From CAZMNY01 sp964635375 (GTDB taxonomy: Bacteria > Planctomycetota > Planctomycetia > Pirellulales > Pirellulaceae): DNA of 8,608 nt. The notes under the pieces are model-generated. The model had not been told where the DNA came from. It did no database searches and worked only from the letters and a program-made list of their open reading frames with translations. Where the stretch lies: contig CAZWOU010000252.1 of the NCBI GenBank assembly GCA_964635375.1, positions 1-8,608 on the forward strand, read 5' to 3'. Of this stretch, positions 1 to 6,154 are shown one piece after another; the first letter of the stretch is position 1; every line of letters starts with the position of its first letter. The position numbers were made by a program, and so were the translations under genes.

Positions 1-250
1 ATGTTGTTTTTTTGCACATCGTCGAATTCGAGTTTCCCGAAGAAACCGACGCATTTCACCCGCCTCGCGGGACTAGCGCACTATCTTTCTGATGAGCTTG
101 CCTACTTTCCGCTTCAGCTACGCCCTTTCGCGAACCGAACTTGGCGTGCCCTGGCCAGAGAGTGGATGACGGCTCACGGAGTTCACGTCGCATTGGCTGG
201 CCTTGCTTGAAGAAGATGCTCAGATGCAACGCGCTGAAGGGGGAGACAGA
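1..250. other. No supported gene; region upstream of the pilin-like gene
   Basis: I see no recognisable gene here. One frame is open from position 1 to 210, but its 69-residue translation resembles no family I know and has no visible upstream context. Another frame is open from position 3 to a TGA at 90-92 and could be the C-terminus of a gene entering from the left, though nothing in it supports that. A run of seven T at 7-13 could be the tail of a terminator whose hairpin lies outside the window. The promoter of the pilin-like gene should lie here, but I could not pick a convincing -35/-10 pair. Confidence 0.4.
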
Positions 251-580
251 ATGAAGCGAAATCGAAGAATCGGCTTTTCCTTGATGGAAATCGTCATCGC
301 CGTTGTGATCGTGGCGATCGTCGCGACGCTGGGCGTGTCTCAACTGGGCAAGACGACAAAGCAAGCGATGCGGAATCTCGACGAGCACAACCAAGCGGTG
401 TTGAATAAAGCGGTTCAGCGATACCACGCCGAGCGTCACCGCTGGCCCGACCGAAACTTGGTCTATCTGACCTACTACGGCTACGCGGACGAATCGAAGA
501 AGGGCTACAAGTACTACCAGTACACGCCCTACGGCGGCATCTATCGCTTCGACAAGCGAACCAAGAAGGTCGCTCGCTAG
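251..580 (+). CDS. Type IV pilin-like / type II secretion pseudopilin (prepilin N-terminal domain)
   Basis: This is a 109-residue protein with a class III (prepilin) signal. A short basic leader, MKRNRRIG, is followed by FSLMEIVIAVV and a hydrophobic helix of about 20 residues (9-29). Prepilin peptidase would cut after Gly8, leaving Phe at +1 and the conserved Glu at +5 (Glu13). The rest is a short amphipathic helix (about 31-64) and a basic, tyrosine-rich tail (Y72, Y75, Y76, Y78, Y86, Y88, Y89, Y91, Y94, Y98) with a YTPYGG segment. I chose the ATG at 251 because a strong AAGGGGGAG ribosome site lies about 5 bases upstream and the signal begins there; a TTG at 203 in the same frame would place 16 polar residues ahead of the signal. 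It resembles GspG-like minor pseudopilins but is shorter than usual, and no secretion or pilus genes are adjacent. It should sit in the inner membrane before assembly. Which fibre it joins is unknown. Confidence 0.85.
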   Translation: MKRNRRIGFSLMEIVIAVVIVAIVATLGVSQLGKTTKQAMRNLDEHNQAVLNKAVQRYHAERHRWPDRNLVYLTYYGYADESKKGYKYYQYTPYGGIYRFDKRTKKVAR

Positions 581-663
581 CCCGCGAAACCAGACATAAC
601 GCATCGACTCGATCGCGAAGCAGACCCAATTCAGCTCGCTCCGATTCCTCAGCTGCACTAACT

Positions 664-2634
664 TCAATGCTCGTCGATCGCCACATAGAGCGGCAACTCG
701 GACTGCTCGCTCTCACAGAACACTCGCAAGCTCACATGGCCGATGTCGTGGATCTTCGTCACGAGTTTCTGGGCCTCGGGAAGTGACTTGAGCCGCGCTT
801 CCATCTCACTGATTTTTGCCTTAGCCGAGTTGATCTTGCGACTCGTGGAAGCCAGGTCACGCTGAACGCCAAACTGGGCAGCCGCCTTCGCCTGTCGTTG
901 AAAAACAGTGCTTGCCCGCTGAGCATTGATCGACGACTCTCGCGACTTCAACGCGTTCAACTTAGCCCCGTTGCGCGTCAAATCACGCCGTGCCCCAAGC
1001 AGTGCTCGCTGAGTGCCTTTCTCCATGTTCTGCAATCGATCGATAGACAGATCAAAACTGATCCTCGCATTTGGATTGTAAACTGGCATCACGTAGATCG
1101 CGATCTCATCTTTCCCTTTGCGATCGACCTTGAAACGAATCTCAGCGCCGGGATAATCCGTCAGCTGCAGCGCAAGGTAGGCGCCCTTGCGGGCCTCGTG
1201 CTGCCCCTCTTTCCAACTCACGGACACGGGAAACTGGCCCGATACGTCCGCGTGCAAACGCAAATTGTCGACATCAGGCAAGTTGGGTAGGTCTAGCACG
1301 CGAATATCCACTTTCTTCGCCAGCGATACGGTGAAGGAAGGCTCTTGAAGCGGCGTCCGCATGGAAACTGAGCGAGAATGCCTCTCGCTGGCGATATTCA
1401 GAATGCAGTTCTTAACCTGCAACAGTTTTTCCACTGGCGCTCCCTCTGACCACACGAATTGCAGCTCGTCTTCCCGAAGGGCGAGTTGGGCCAATTCGAC
1501 GCCTTCCTCTGCCGCCCCTGTTGCCGGCGGGGCTGTCGGAGGCAATGCTGTCATCGTCGTCAGCAGGAGCCTCCACCGGGTCGAGTCACCGTCGACCGGC
1601 GTAGAAATTATTCGCTCGCCTTCCTCGAGCTTGGCGAACTCGCTGTCGACCTCTAATTCAATCGTCTCAGTCGAAGAAAGCGACCCAATGGAGCGAGGCT
1701 GCTTGACCAACAACGCCGGCAGCTCGACGGCAGTCGGCCAAGTGGCGAATGGATCTGCCGCTGAACTCGTTGAGTCACTTCGATCGGATTTGACGGTTGC
1801 TGTATCTCCTTGGACGACTGTTGGCAAAGGCGACTTCGATGGGCTGTCAGGATTGGCCGCCGGCGCATCGGGCAACGCCCCGCCAGGCACCCCAGTTCCG
1901 GGCGAGACCGTTCCGGGCGAGACCGCGTCCGCGGGCAAGTTGGTGTCGGGTCCCTCAGGATCCGAGCGGCTGCTTGAGTGTTCATCTTGGCTCTGAGACG
2001 ATTCGCTTGAATCGGAATCGCTCGGTTCAACATCACTGACGGTTCCCGTCGACGCGAGATCCGTCGTCCCGCCGCCCTGCTCGCCATCCGTTGCGGCGGG
2101 AGCGACGGCTTGGTTATTTTCCTCGGCAGCGCTCGCAATCGCCGGTGGCGGCTTCACGGGTTCATTAACCAACCACGAGCGGAGCGAGTAAACGAGAGCC
2201 CCGCACACAACTCCAGCTGCGAGCATTGTCGCACCGCAGGCAAGAAGCACGGCGGGTGAACGGCGGGCCCACGCGTCCGGTTGACGCAAAACTGCTGGCG
2301 ACGCCATGGAGGCGGCGGACACGGGCGAGCGCTGCGTCTGCTCTTGCTTCTCTATGTGTTGTCGCAAGCGAGCGTCGTAACGGGCTCGCGTCTCGGAGTT
2401 CAGCAACGTAGCACCCGTTTGCCGCACCTCTTGACTCAAACGCGAAGCTTCCGCCGCATGAGGCCCCGGCTGTTGGGCAGCCAAGTGCCGCAGCCGCAAC
2501 TGCATCGCATTGTCAAGGACCTTGGGGTCCGATTCAAAACGGCTGACGCCGAGGATGCGGTAGGCGTCCGGCGGTTGGTCCTTGGGCGGTATCCCAAGCC
2601 ACAGGTGATAGGCGTCAAAAAGGGGCGGATTCAA
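664..2634 (-). CDS. Membrane-anchored J-like-domain protein with coiled coil (planctomycete type)
   Basis: This 656-residue protein has four visible parts. Residues 8-90 form a J-domain-like module (AYHLWLGIPPKDQPPDAYRI, then LLNSETRARYDARL) typical of many planctomycete proteins. The HPD tripeptide needed to stimulate Hsp70 is absent, so it is probably not a true DnaJ co-chaperone. A single membrane helix lies at about 127-150. A long disordered Ser/Asp/Pro/Gly-rich linker spans about 160-305. A C-terminal part of likely beta structure is followed by a Lys/Arg/Ala-rich predicted coiled coil (about 530-625) and a short beta tail. The start is a TTG codon at 2634-2632. A GGGAG site lies 8 bases upstream, stop codons lie in frame further upstream, and this start places the J-like module at the very N-terminus. 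The topology should be J-like module inside and most of the protein across the membrane, since Arg124-125 precede the helix. I do not know its role. It is downstream of the XRE regulator on the same strand, but a 215-base gap argues for its own promoter. Confidence 0.85.
   Translation of the reverse strand: MNPPLFDAYHLWLGIPPKDQPPDAYRILGVSRFESDPKVLDNAMQLRLRHLAAQQPGPHAAEASRLSQEVRQTGATLLNSETRARYDARLRQHIEKQEQTQRSPVSAASMASPAVLRQPDAWARRSPAVLLACGATMLAAGVVCGALVYSLRSWLVNEPVKPPPAIASAAEENNQAVAPAATDGEQGGGTTDLASTGTVSDVEPSDSDSSESSQSQDEHSSSRSDPEGPDTNLPADAVSPGTVSPGTGVPGGALPDAPAANPDSPSKSPLPTVVQGDTATVKSDRSDSTSSAADPFATWPTAVELPALLVKQPRSIGSLSSTETIELEVDSEFAKLEEGERIISTPVDGDSTRWRLLLTTMTALPPTAPPATGAAEEGVELAQLALREDELQFVWSEGAPVEKLLQVKNCILNIASERHSRSVSMRTPLQEPSFTVSLAKKVDIRVLDLPNLPDVDNLRLHADVSGQFPVSVSWKEGQHEARKGAYLALQLTDYPGAEIRFKVDRKGKDEIAIYVMPVYNPNARISFDLSIDRLQNMEKGTQRALLGARRDLTRNGAKLNALKSRESSINAQRASTVFQRQAKAAAQFGVQRDLASTSRKINSAKAKISEMEARLKSLPEAQKLVTKIHDIGHVSLRVFCESEQSELPLYVAIDEH
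1896..1925. repeat. Exact 15-bp tandem duplication inside the J-like gene
   Basis: Two head-to-tail copies of a 15-base unit beginning TTCCGGGCGAG lie at 1896-1910 and 1911-1925. On the coding (minus) strand they give two copies of VSPGT inside the disordered linker. The unit is a multiple of three, so copy-number change would keep the frame. Confidence 0.8.
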
Positions 2635-2642
2635 GACAATAG

Positions 2643-2647
2643 CTCCC
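2643..2647 (-). promoter_or_regulatory. Ribosome binding site deciding a TTG start
   Basis: On the minus strand GGGAG lies 8 bases before the TTG at 2634-2632. No ATG or GTG is available in frame between this site and the in-frame TAG/TGA stops at about 2692-2697. It therefore decides the start of the J-like protein. Confidence 0.6.
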
Positions 2648-2723
2648 GTGTTCTCACGACCGAGTTCCCGAGTTCCAGTGCACTCGCGTTCTCACTACCG
2701 GACAGTGCCCATTGCATCGTGCC

Positions 2724-2739
2724 CGTTCTATCAAGAACG
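2724..2739. repeat. Perfect 6-bp inverted repeat, possible operator
   Basis: CGTTCT and AGAACG are exact inverse complements around a 4-base ATCA spacer. The repeat sits 90-105 bases upstream of the TTG start of the J-like gene, a plausible promoter-region position. Six-base arms can occur by chance, so regulatory use is an inference. Confidence 0.35.
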
Positions 2740-2849
2740 CCAGCCAAAGTCGAATGCCAATACCTGGGAGCGAGATGCCCGTTCGGGTGAGCCAACTACG
2801 ACAACCACCTTCGCGCGTCTTTTGTTCAGGCCTGGTTGAGTTGGCAGCC

Positions 2850-3452
2850 TTAGGCGTAGATCACAGCTAGGATCACGAGGGCGTTGGAGCGAGCTAGGTT
2901 GCAAATGGAGTGGTCGACATCCGCCCGGTAGCTGGCGGAATCACCTCGACTCAATACTTCACTGTTATCGCCGCTGTCGATCTGCACCTTCCCTTGCTGA
3001 ACCGTTAAAAACTCTCGAGTTCCCTCAAAATGCGCGGCGCTGTGAAGCGTTCGATTGGGGCGAAGTTTGACCTCGTACATTTCCACATCTTTTTCCAGAT
3101 GGAGTGGCGAGAGGGTGCGGATGTCGCAATCATCGTCGGACCGATAGAGCGACTTCTGGTCACGCGCTCGAATGACCTCGATGGGGCGGGGACTGTCCGC
3201 CTCCACAAGTTCGCCCAGCGACATTTCAAAAGCTTGGGCGATTCGTAGAGTGACGGCCAAGGTGGGATTCGCCTGCTCACGCTCGATCTGGCTCAACATC
3301 GATCGGCTCACGCCCGAAGCGACGGCCAGTTGCTCGAGCGACCAGCCACGATGGGCTCGCAACTCGCCAATCCTGTGGCATGCCCGAGCCGCAATATCCA
3401 TCGCGGCGTCGCGTTCAGCCCTCCGCTTTCGTTTTCCCGCTTGCCTGCTCAT
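2850..3452 (-). CDS. XRE-family transcriptional regulator with C-terminal cupin domain
   Basis: This 200-residue protein has a basic leader (1-20), an XRE/HTH_3 helix-turn-helix at about 28-82 (IGELRAHRGWSLEQLAVASG, then VSRSMLSQIEREQANPTLAV) and a small cupin sensor domain at about 120-196. The order and length fit the SutR/PuuR-like HTH-cupin family, which usually represses or activates neighbouring metabolic genes in response to a small metabolite. I chose the ATG at 3452-3450, with GAGG five bases upstream. A TTG at 3518 in the same frame would add 22 residues with a poorer ribosome site and no family homology that I recognise. The gene is divergent from tdh-kbl, 198 bases away, which makes threonine catabolism its most likely target. 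Candidate cupin ligands or metal residues are His137, His141 and Glu147, though the usual metal motif is not clearly complete. The ligand cannot be read from sequence. Confidence 0.88.
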   Translation of the reverse strand: MSRQAGKRKRRAERDAAMDIAARACHRIGELRAHRGWSLEQLAVASGVSRSMLSQIEREQANPTLAVTLRIAQAFEMSLGELVEADSPRPIEVIRARDQKSLYRSDDDCDIRTLSPLHLEKDVEMYEVKLRPNRTLHSAAHFEGTREFLTVQQGKVQIDSGDNSEVLSRGDSASYRADVDHSICNLARSNALVILAVIYA

Positions 3453-3650
3453 ATCCACCTCGTCGCATGAACGTTCCACTCTCGGGCTTTCACAAATTCT
3501 TGATTTCGCGACCTCCAACCGCCCGATCTCGAGCCGCGCATACCCCAGGACTCGGCACCTTGCAGGCGAGCGGCCCAGCGTCTAGTATACTGTACCAGTT
3601 ATCCGTCATACAGAACACTCGATATCTGCACGCGGCATGCGAGGTAAATC
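3453..3650. promoter_or_regulatory. Divergent regulatory region between the XRE-cupin gene and tdh
   Basis: This 198-base region must hold promoters for both divergent genes. Its AT-rich patch at 3582-3615 stands out from the GC-rich surroundings. AGTATACT (3584-3591) is a perfect palindrome and presents TATACT, a good -10 match, on both strands (+ 3586-3591; - 3589-3584). The best + strand -35 is the weak TTGCAG at 3560-3565, with a long 20-base spacer. Overlapping the -10 is a 5-14-5 dyad, CTGTA (3590-3594) and TACAG (3609-3613). This layout suits a regulator that controls its own gene and tdh-kbl together, which is an inference. Confidence 0.45.
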
Positions 3651-4679
3651 ATGAAGGCCCTAGTGAAGCAGAAGCCGGAACCAGGAATCTGGATGAATGA
3701 GGTGGAACGGCCATCGCCGGGGCGAAACGACGTCCTGATCAAGGTCCACAAGACGGGGATTTGCGGCACGGATGTGCACATCTACAAGTGGGATGAGTGG
3801 GCCGCCAAGACGGTGCCTACGCCGATGATCGTCGGGCATGAGTTCGTCGGCGAGATCGTTGAAGTTGGCAAGAACGTGACCGACTTCTTCCCGGGTGAGA
3901 TCGTCAGCGGCGAAGGCCATGTCGTCTGTGGGCGCTGCCGAAATTGCCTGGCCGGACGCCGCCACCTTTGCGCGGACACCCAGGGCATCGGCGTCAACCG
4001 GCCAGGGGCCTTCGCCAATTACATCTCCCTGCCGATGACCAATGTCTGGCATCATGCGGACGACATCGACGAGGACATTGCCTCGATTTTCGATCCTTTC
4101 GGTAACGCGACGCACACCGCCCTCTCCTTCCCGGTTCTCGGCGAGGACGTCCTGATCACGGGCGCGGGTCCGATTGGAAGCATGGCCGCCGCCGTTGTCA
4201 GGCACGCGGGAGCTCGCTTCGTCGTGGTCACCGACGTCAACCCCTACCGACTGGAGCTGGCTAAGAAGATGGGCGCTACGTTGGCGATCGACGTTCGCAG
4301 CCACACCATCGAGGACGCTCAGAAACAGCTGGGCATGACAGAGGGTTTTGATGTCGGCTTGGAGATGTCCGGCAACCCGTCCGCTTTTCGGTCGATGCTT
4401 GGCAACATGTGCCACGGCGGTAAAATCGCCATGTTGGGCATTCCCTCCGAGGAGATTGCCATCGACTGGAACACCGTCGTTTTCAATATGTTGACGGTTA
4501 AAGGGATCTACGGCCGCGAGATGTACGAGACTTGGTACAAGATGACGGTGATGCTGCAGAGCGGCTTGAACATCGAGCCGATCATAACCCACCGGCTCCA
4601 CTATTCGGATTTCCAAGAGGGTTTTGAAATCATGCTTTCTGGCGAATCCGGCAAGATTGTCTTGGACTGGAGCGAATGA
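3651..4679 (+). CDS. tdh: L-threonine 3-dehydrogenase
   Basis: The enzyme oxidises L-threonine to 2-amino-3-ketobutyrate with NAD+ in the cytoplasm, the first step of the threonine-to-glycine route. It is a zinc-dependent medium-chain dehydrogenase of 342 residues, one more than E. coli Tdh, and aligns with it along the whole length. Visible motifs are the catalytic-zinc ligands Cys38 (GICGTD), His63 and Glu64 (GHEF), and the structural-zinc cysteines 93, 96, 99 and 107 (CGRCRNCLAGRRHLC). His90 in GEGH corresponds to the residue linked to threonine specificity in E. coli. The Rossmann motif GAGPIG lies at 171-176, and Asp195 at the end of the second strand fits NAD preference. The ATG at 3651 has GAGG about 7 bases upstream. 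kbl follows 97 bases downstream on the same strand, so the two are probably co-transcribed. No damage is visible. Confidence 0.97.
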   Translation: MKALVKQKPEPGIWMNEVERPSPGRNDVLIKVHKTGICGTDVHIYKWDEWAAKTVPTPMIVGHEFVGEIVEVGKNVTDFFPGEIVSGEGHVVCGRCRNCLAGRRHLCADTQGIGVNRPGAFANYISLPMTNVWHHADDIDEDIASIFDPFGNATHTALSFPVLGEDVLITGAGPIGSMAAAVVRHAGARFVVVTDVNPYRLELAKKMGATLAIDVRSHTIEDAQKQLGMTEGFDVGLEMSGNPSAFRSMLGNMCHGGKIAMLGIPSEEIAIDWNTVVFNMLTVKGIYGREMYETWYKMTVMLQSGLNIEPIITHRLHYSDFQEGFEIMLSGESGKIVLDWSE

Positions 4680-4716
4680 GCAGGAATCAAGTTTGTGGCC
4701 GCGAATGACTGCGACC

Positions 4717-4752
4717 GACACGGACACGCACACGGACACGCACACGCACACG
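4717..4752. repeat. Six-copy hexamer tandem repeat [G/C]ACACG in the tdh-kbl spacer
   Basis: Six consecutive hexamers, GACACG, GACACG, CACACG, GACACG, CACACG and CACACG, fill 4717-4752. Within them the 12-base unit GACACGCACACG occurs twice in tandem (4723-4746). In frame with kbl the repeat reads as alternating Asp/His and Thr, and nine Thr codons lie between 4708 and 4755. The stretch 4736-4752 is strictly alternating purine-pyrimidine, a Z-DNA-prone pattern. The spacer has no stop codon in the kbl frame. Confidence 0.9.
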
Positions 4753-4776
4753 ACGAGCTCTAACGGGAGAAGGGAA

Positions 4777-5961
4777 ATGTACGGAGCACTTCAGGACCAT
4801 CTGCAAACCCAGCTCGAACAAGTCCGCAAAGCGGGGTTGGAAAAGCGCGAGCGAATTATTGTCACGCCACAGGACGCCAGAATCCAAGTTCAAGGCGGCC
4901 CCACGGTGCTCAACCTGTGCGCGAACAACTACCTTGGCTTGGCCGAACATCCCGCGGTCGTTGAGGCGGCCAAGGAAGCCCTTGATCGCTGGGGCTATGG
5001 ACTCGCATCGGTTCGCTTCATCTGCGGAACTCAGGCTATTCACAAGGAGCTGGAAGGCGCGCTTTCGGCGTTTCTGGGGACGGAGGACACGATTCTCTAC
5101 TCGTCGTGCTTCGACGCCAACGGCGGGTTGTTCGAAACCCTTCTGAGCGACGAGGACGCTGTCATTTCAGACCAGCTCAACCACGCCAGCATCATCGACG
5201 GCGTGCGGCTTTGTAAAGCGCAACGCTTTCGCTATCAGAATAACGACATGGCTGATCTTGAGCGATGCTTGAAAGAATCAGCCTCATCCCGATTTCGCCT
5301 GATCGCCACCGACGGCGTATTCTCGATGGACGGTTACATCGCTAATCTTCCGGAGATCTGCGACCTCGCTGATCGCTATAATGCGCTCGTGATGGTCGAC
5401 GACTCGCATTCGGTTGGATTCATGGGGGACCGAGGGCGAGGCACCCACGAGCACCATGATGTGATGAACCGCATTGACATTTTGACGGGCACACTGGGCA
5501 AAGCCTTGGGCGGCGCTAGCGGCGGTTACACCAGCGGCCGTCAAGAGATTATCGATTGGCTTCGGCAGCGATCGCGGCCCTATCTCTTTTCCAATTCGCT
5601 GGCGCCGGTAATCGCCGCCTCATCCGTGAGAGCTCTCCAGCTACTCACTGAGTCGACCGAACTGCGTGACCGTCTCGAGTCGAACACGAGGTACTTCCGC
5701 TCGGCGATGACGGAGCGAGGATTTGATATTCTGCCCGGCGAGCATCCGATCGCTCCAATCATGTACGGTGATGCGGCCTTGGCATCCACGACAGCAGATG
5801 CGATGTTGCGTGAGGGCGTTTACGTGATCGGCTTTTCCTTCCCGGTGGTCCCCAAGGGGGCGGCCAGAATTCGGACTCAAATCTCCGCCGCCCACTCGAA
5901 GGACGATCTCGACGAAGCAATCGCCGCGTTTGAGAAAGTTCGCGGTAACGCAACCTCCTGA
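4777..5961 (+). CDS. kbl: Glycine C-acetyltransferase (2-amino-3-ketobutyrate CoA ligase)
   Basis: This PLP enzyme cleaves 2-amino-3-ketobutyrate with CoA to glycine and acetyl-CoA, taking the unstable Tdh product directly in the cytoplasm. It is an alpha-oxoamine synthase of 394 residues, close to the 398 of E. coli Kbl. Motifs in order are LCANNYLGLAEHP (47-59), GLASVRFICGTQ (75-86), the aspartate loop VDDSHSVGFMG (207-217, with Asp208 and His211), the PLP lysine Lys242 in TGTLGKALGGASGG, and the C-terminal SFPVVPKGAARIRTQISAAH. I chose the ATG at 4777, just after GGGAGAAGGG, because homologues begin with this MYGALQDHL-type start. In-frame upstream starts exist at 4705 (ATG, no clear ribosome site) and 4693 (TTG, with AGGA 7 bases upstream). 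They would add a threonine-rich extension encoded by the hexamer repeat. It is probably in an operon with tdh. Confidence 0.97.
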   Translation: MYGALQDHLQTQLEQVRKAGLEKRERIIVTPQDARIQVQGGPTVLNLCANNYLGLAEHPAVVEAAKEALDRWGYGLASVRFICGTQAIHKELEGALSAFLGTEDTILYSSCFDANGGLFETLLSDEDAVISDQLNHASIIDGVRLCKAQRFRYQNNDMADLERCLKESASSRFRLIATDGVFSMDGYIANLPEICDLADRYNALVMVDDSHSVGFMGDRGRGTHEHHDVMNRIDILTGTLGKALGGASGGYTSGRQEIIDWLRQRSRPYLFSNSLAPVIAASSVRALQLLTESTELRDRLESNTRYFRSAMTERGFDILPGEHPIAPIMYGDAALASTTADAMLREGVYVIGFSFPVVPKGAARIRTQISAAHSKDDLDEAIAAFEKVRGNATS

Positions 5962-6000
5962 ATCGCCAGAAATCCGCTGAGAATCGGCCTGCGACAGCGC

Positions 6001-6028
6001 TTCGCCGCGGCGAGTGGGCGACTATAAT
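6001..6028 (+). promoter_or_regulatory. Putative sigma-70-type promoter for the ABC exporter operon
   Basis: A perfect -10 hexamer TATAAT (6023-6028) lies 16 bases after TTCGCC (6001-6006), which matches the -35 consensus at 3 of 6 positions. Transcription would start near 6035, giving a leader of about 135 bases before natA. The spacer overlaps the palindrome TCGCCGCGGCGA. Confidence 0.5.
6002..6013. repeat. Perfect 12-bp palindrome in the promoter spacer
   Basis: TCGCCGCGGCGA is its own reverse complement. It overlaps the proposed -35 and lies before TATAAT, where a bound protein would block RNA polymerase. In GC-rich DNA such a palindrome can arise by chance, so operator function is an inference. 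Confidence 0.4.
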
Positions 6029-6103
6029 GCGTGCGTCAGCAACGATTCGGCCCAGCACTTTCAATTCTTCGCACGACCGAACGCCTTGGCAACAGGGCCG
6101 GCT

Positions 6104-6154
6104 GTCAGCACGGCCTAACCGCCAGCACCGCCCAACCGCCAGCATTCACTACCC
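6104..6154. repeat. Degenerate 17-bp tandem repeat in the natA leader
   Basis: Three adjacent 17-base units start at 6104, 6121 and 6138. The first two agree at 14 of 17 positions (GTCAGCACGGCCTAACC and GCCAGCACCGCCCAACC). The third keeps GCCAGCA and then diverges. The 11-mer AACCGCCAGCA is exact at 6117-6127 and 6134-6144. The array ends 16 bases before the natA start. Confidence 0.6.

Larger units (their letters stand above)
2635..2849. other. Intergenic region upstream of the J-like gene, with small repeats and a dyad
   Basis: This 215-base gap separates the regulator's stop from the J-like protein's start, both on the minus strand. It contains a perfect 6-4-6 inverted repeat (CGTTCT-ATCA-AGAACG, 2724-2739) and a two-copy tandem CGAGTTCC (2661-2676). 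It also has two GTTCTCAC copies (2650-2657, 2688-2695), two TGCCCGTTC copies (2720-2728, 2776-2784) and a CCCGTTCGGG palindrome (2778-2787). No hairpin with a T-run, and so no intrinsic terminator for the regulator, is evident. The dyad is operator-like, but what binds it is unknown. Confidence 0.4.

Noticed and set aside
1..210. A 69-codon open frame at the left edge
   Set aside because: It has no family resemblance, no visible upstream ribosome site, and may simply be open by chance at the window edge.
556..575. A hairpin at the end of the pilin-like gene as a terminator (GCGAACC, AAGAA, GGTCGC)
   Set aside because: The stem is short with a bulge, lies inside coding sequence and has no following T-run.
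56..667. A 203-codon open frame on the minus strand across the pilin-like gene
   Set aside because: It covers the whole prepilin-signal gene in antisense and shows no recognisable domain.
1361..1996. A 211-codon open frame on the plus strand inside the J-like gene
   Set aside because: It mirrors the low-complexity Ser/Pro/Gly linker on the other strand and has no domain or ribosome site of its own.
3453..3518. A 22-residue N-terminal extension of the XRE-cupin regulator from a TTG at 3518
   Set aside because: The ATG at 3452 has GAGG at five bases and already gives the usual family length.
3660..4751. A 363-codon open frame on the minus strand opposite tdh
   Set aside because: It is antisense to a clear Tdh in which every family motif is intact. 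Its N-terminal Val/Ser/Cys run is only the complement of the hexamer repeat, and its translation resembles nothing known.
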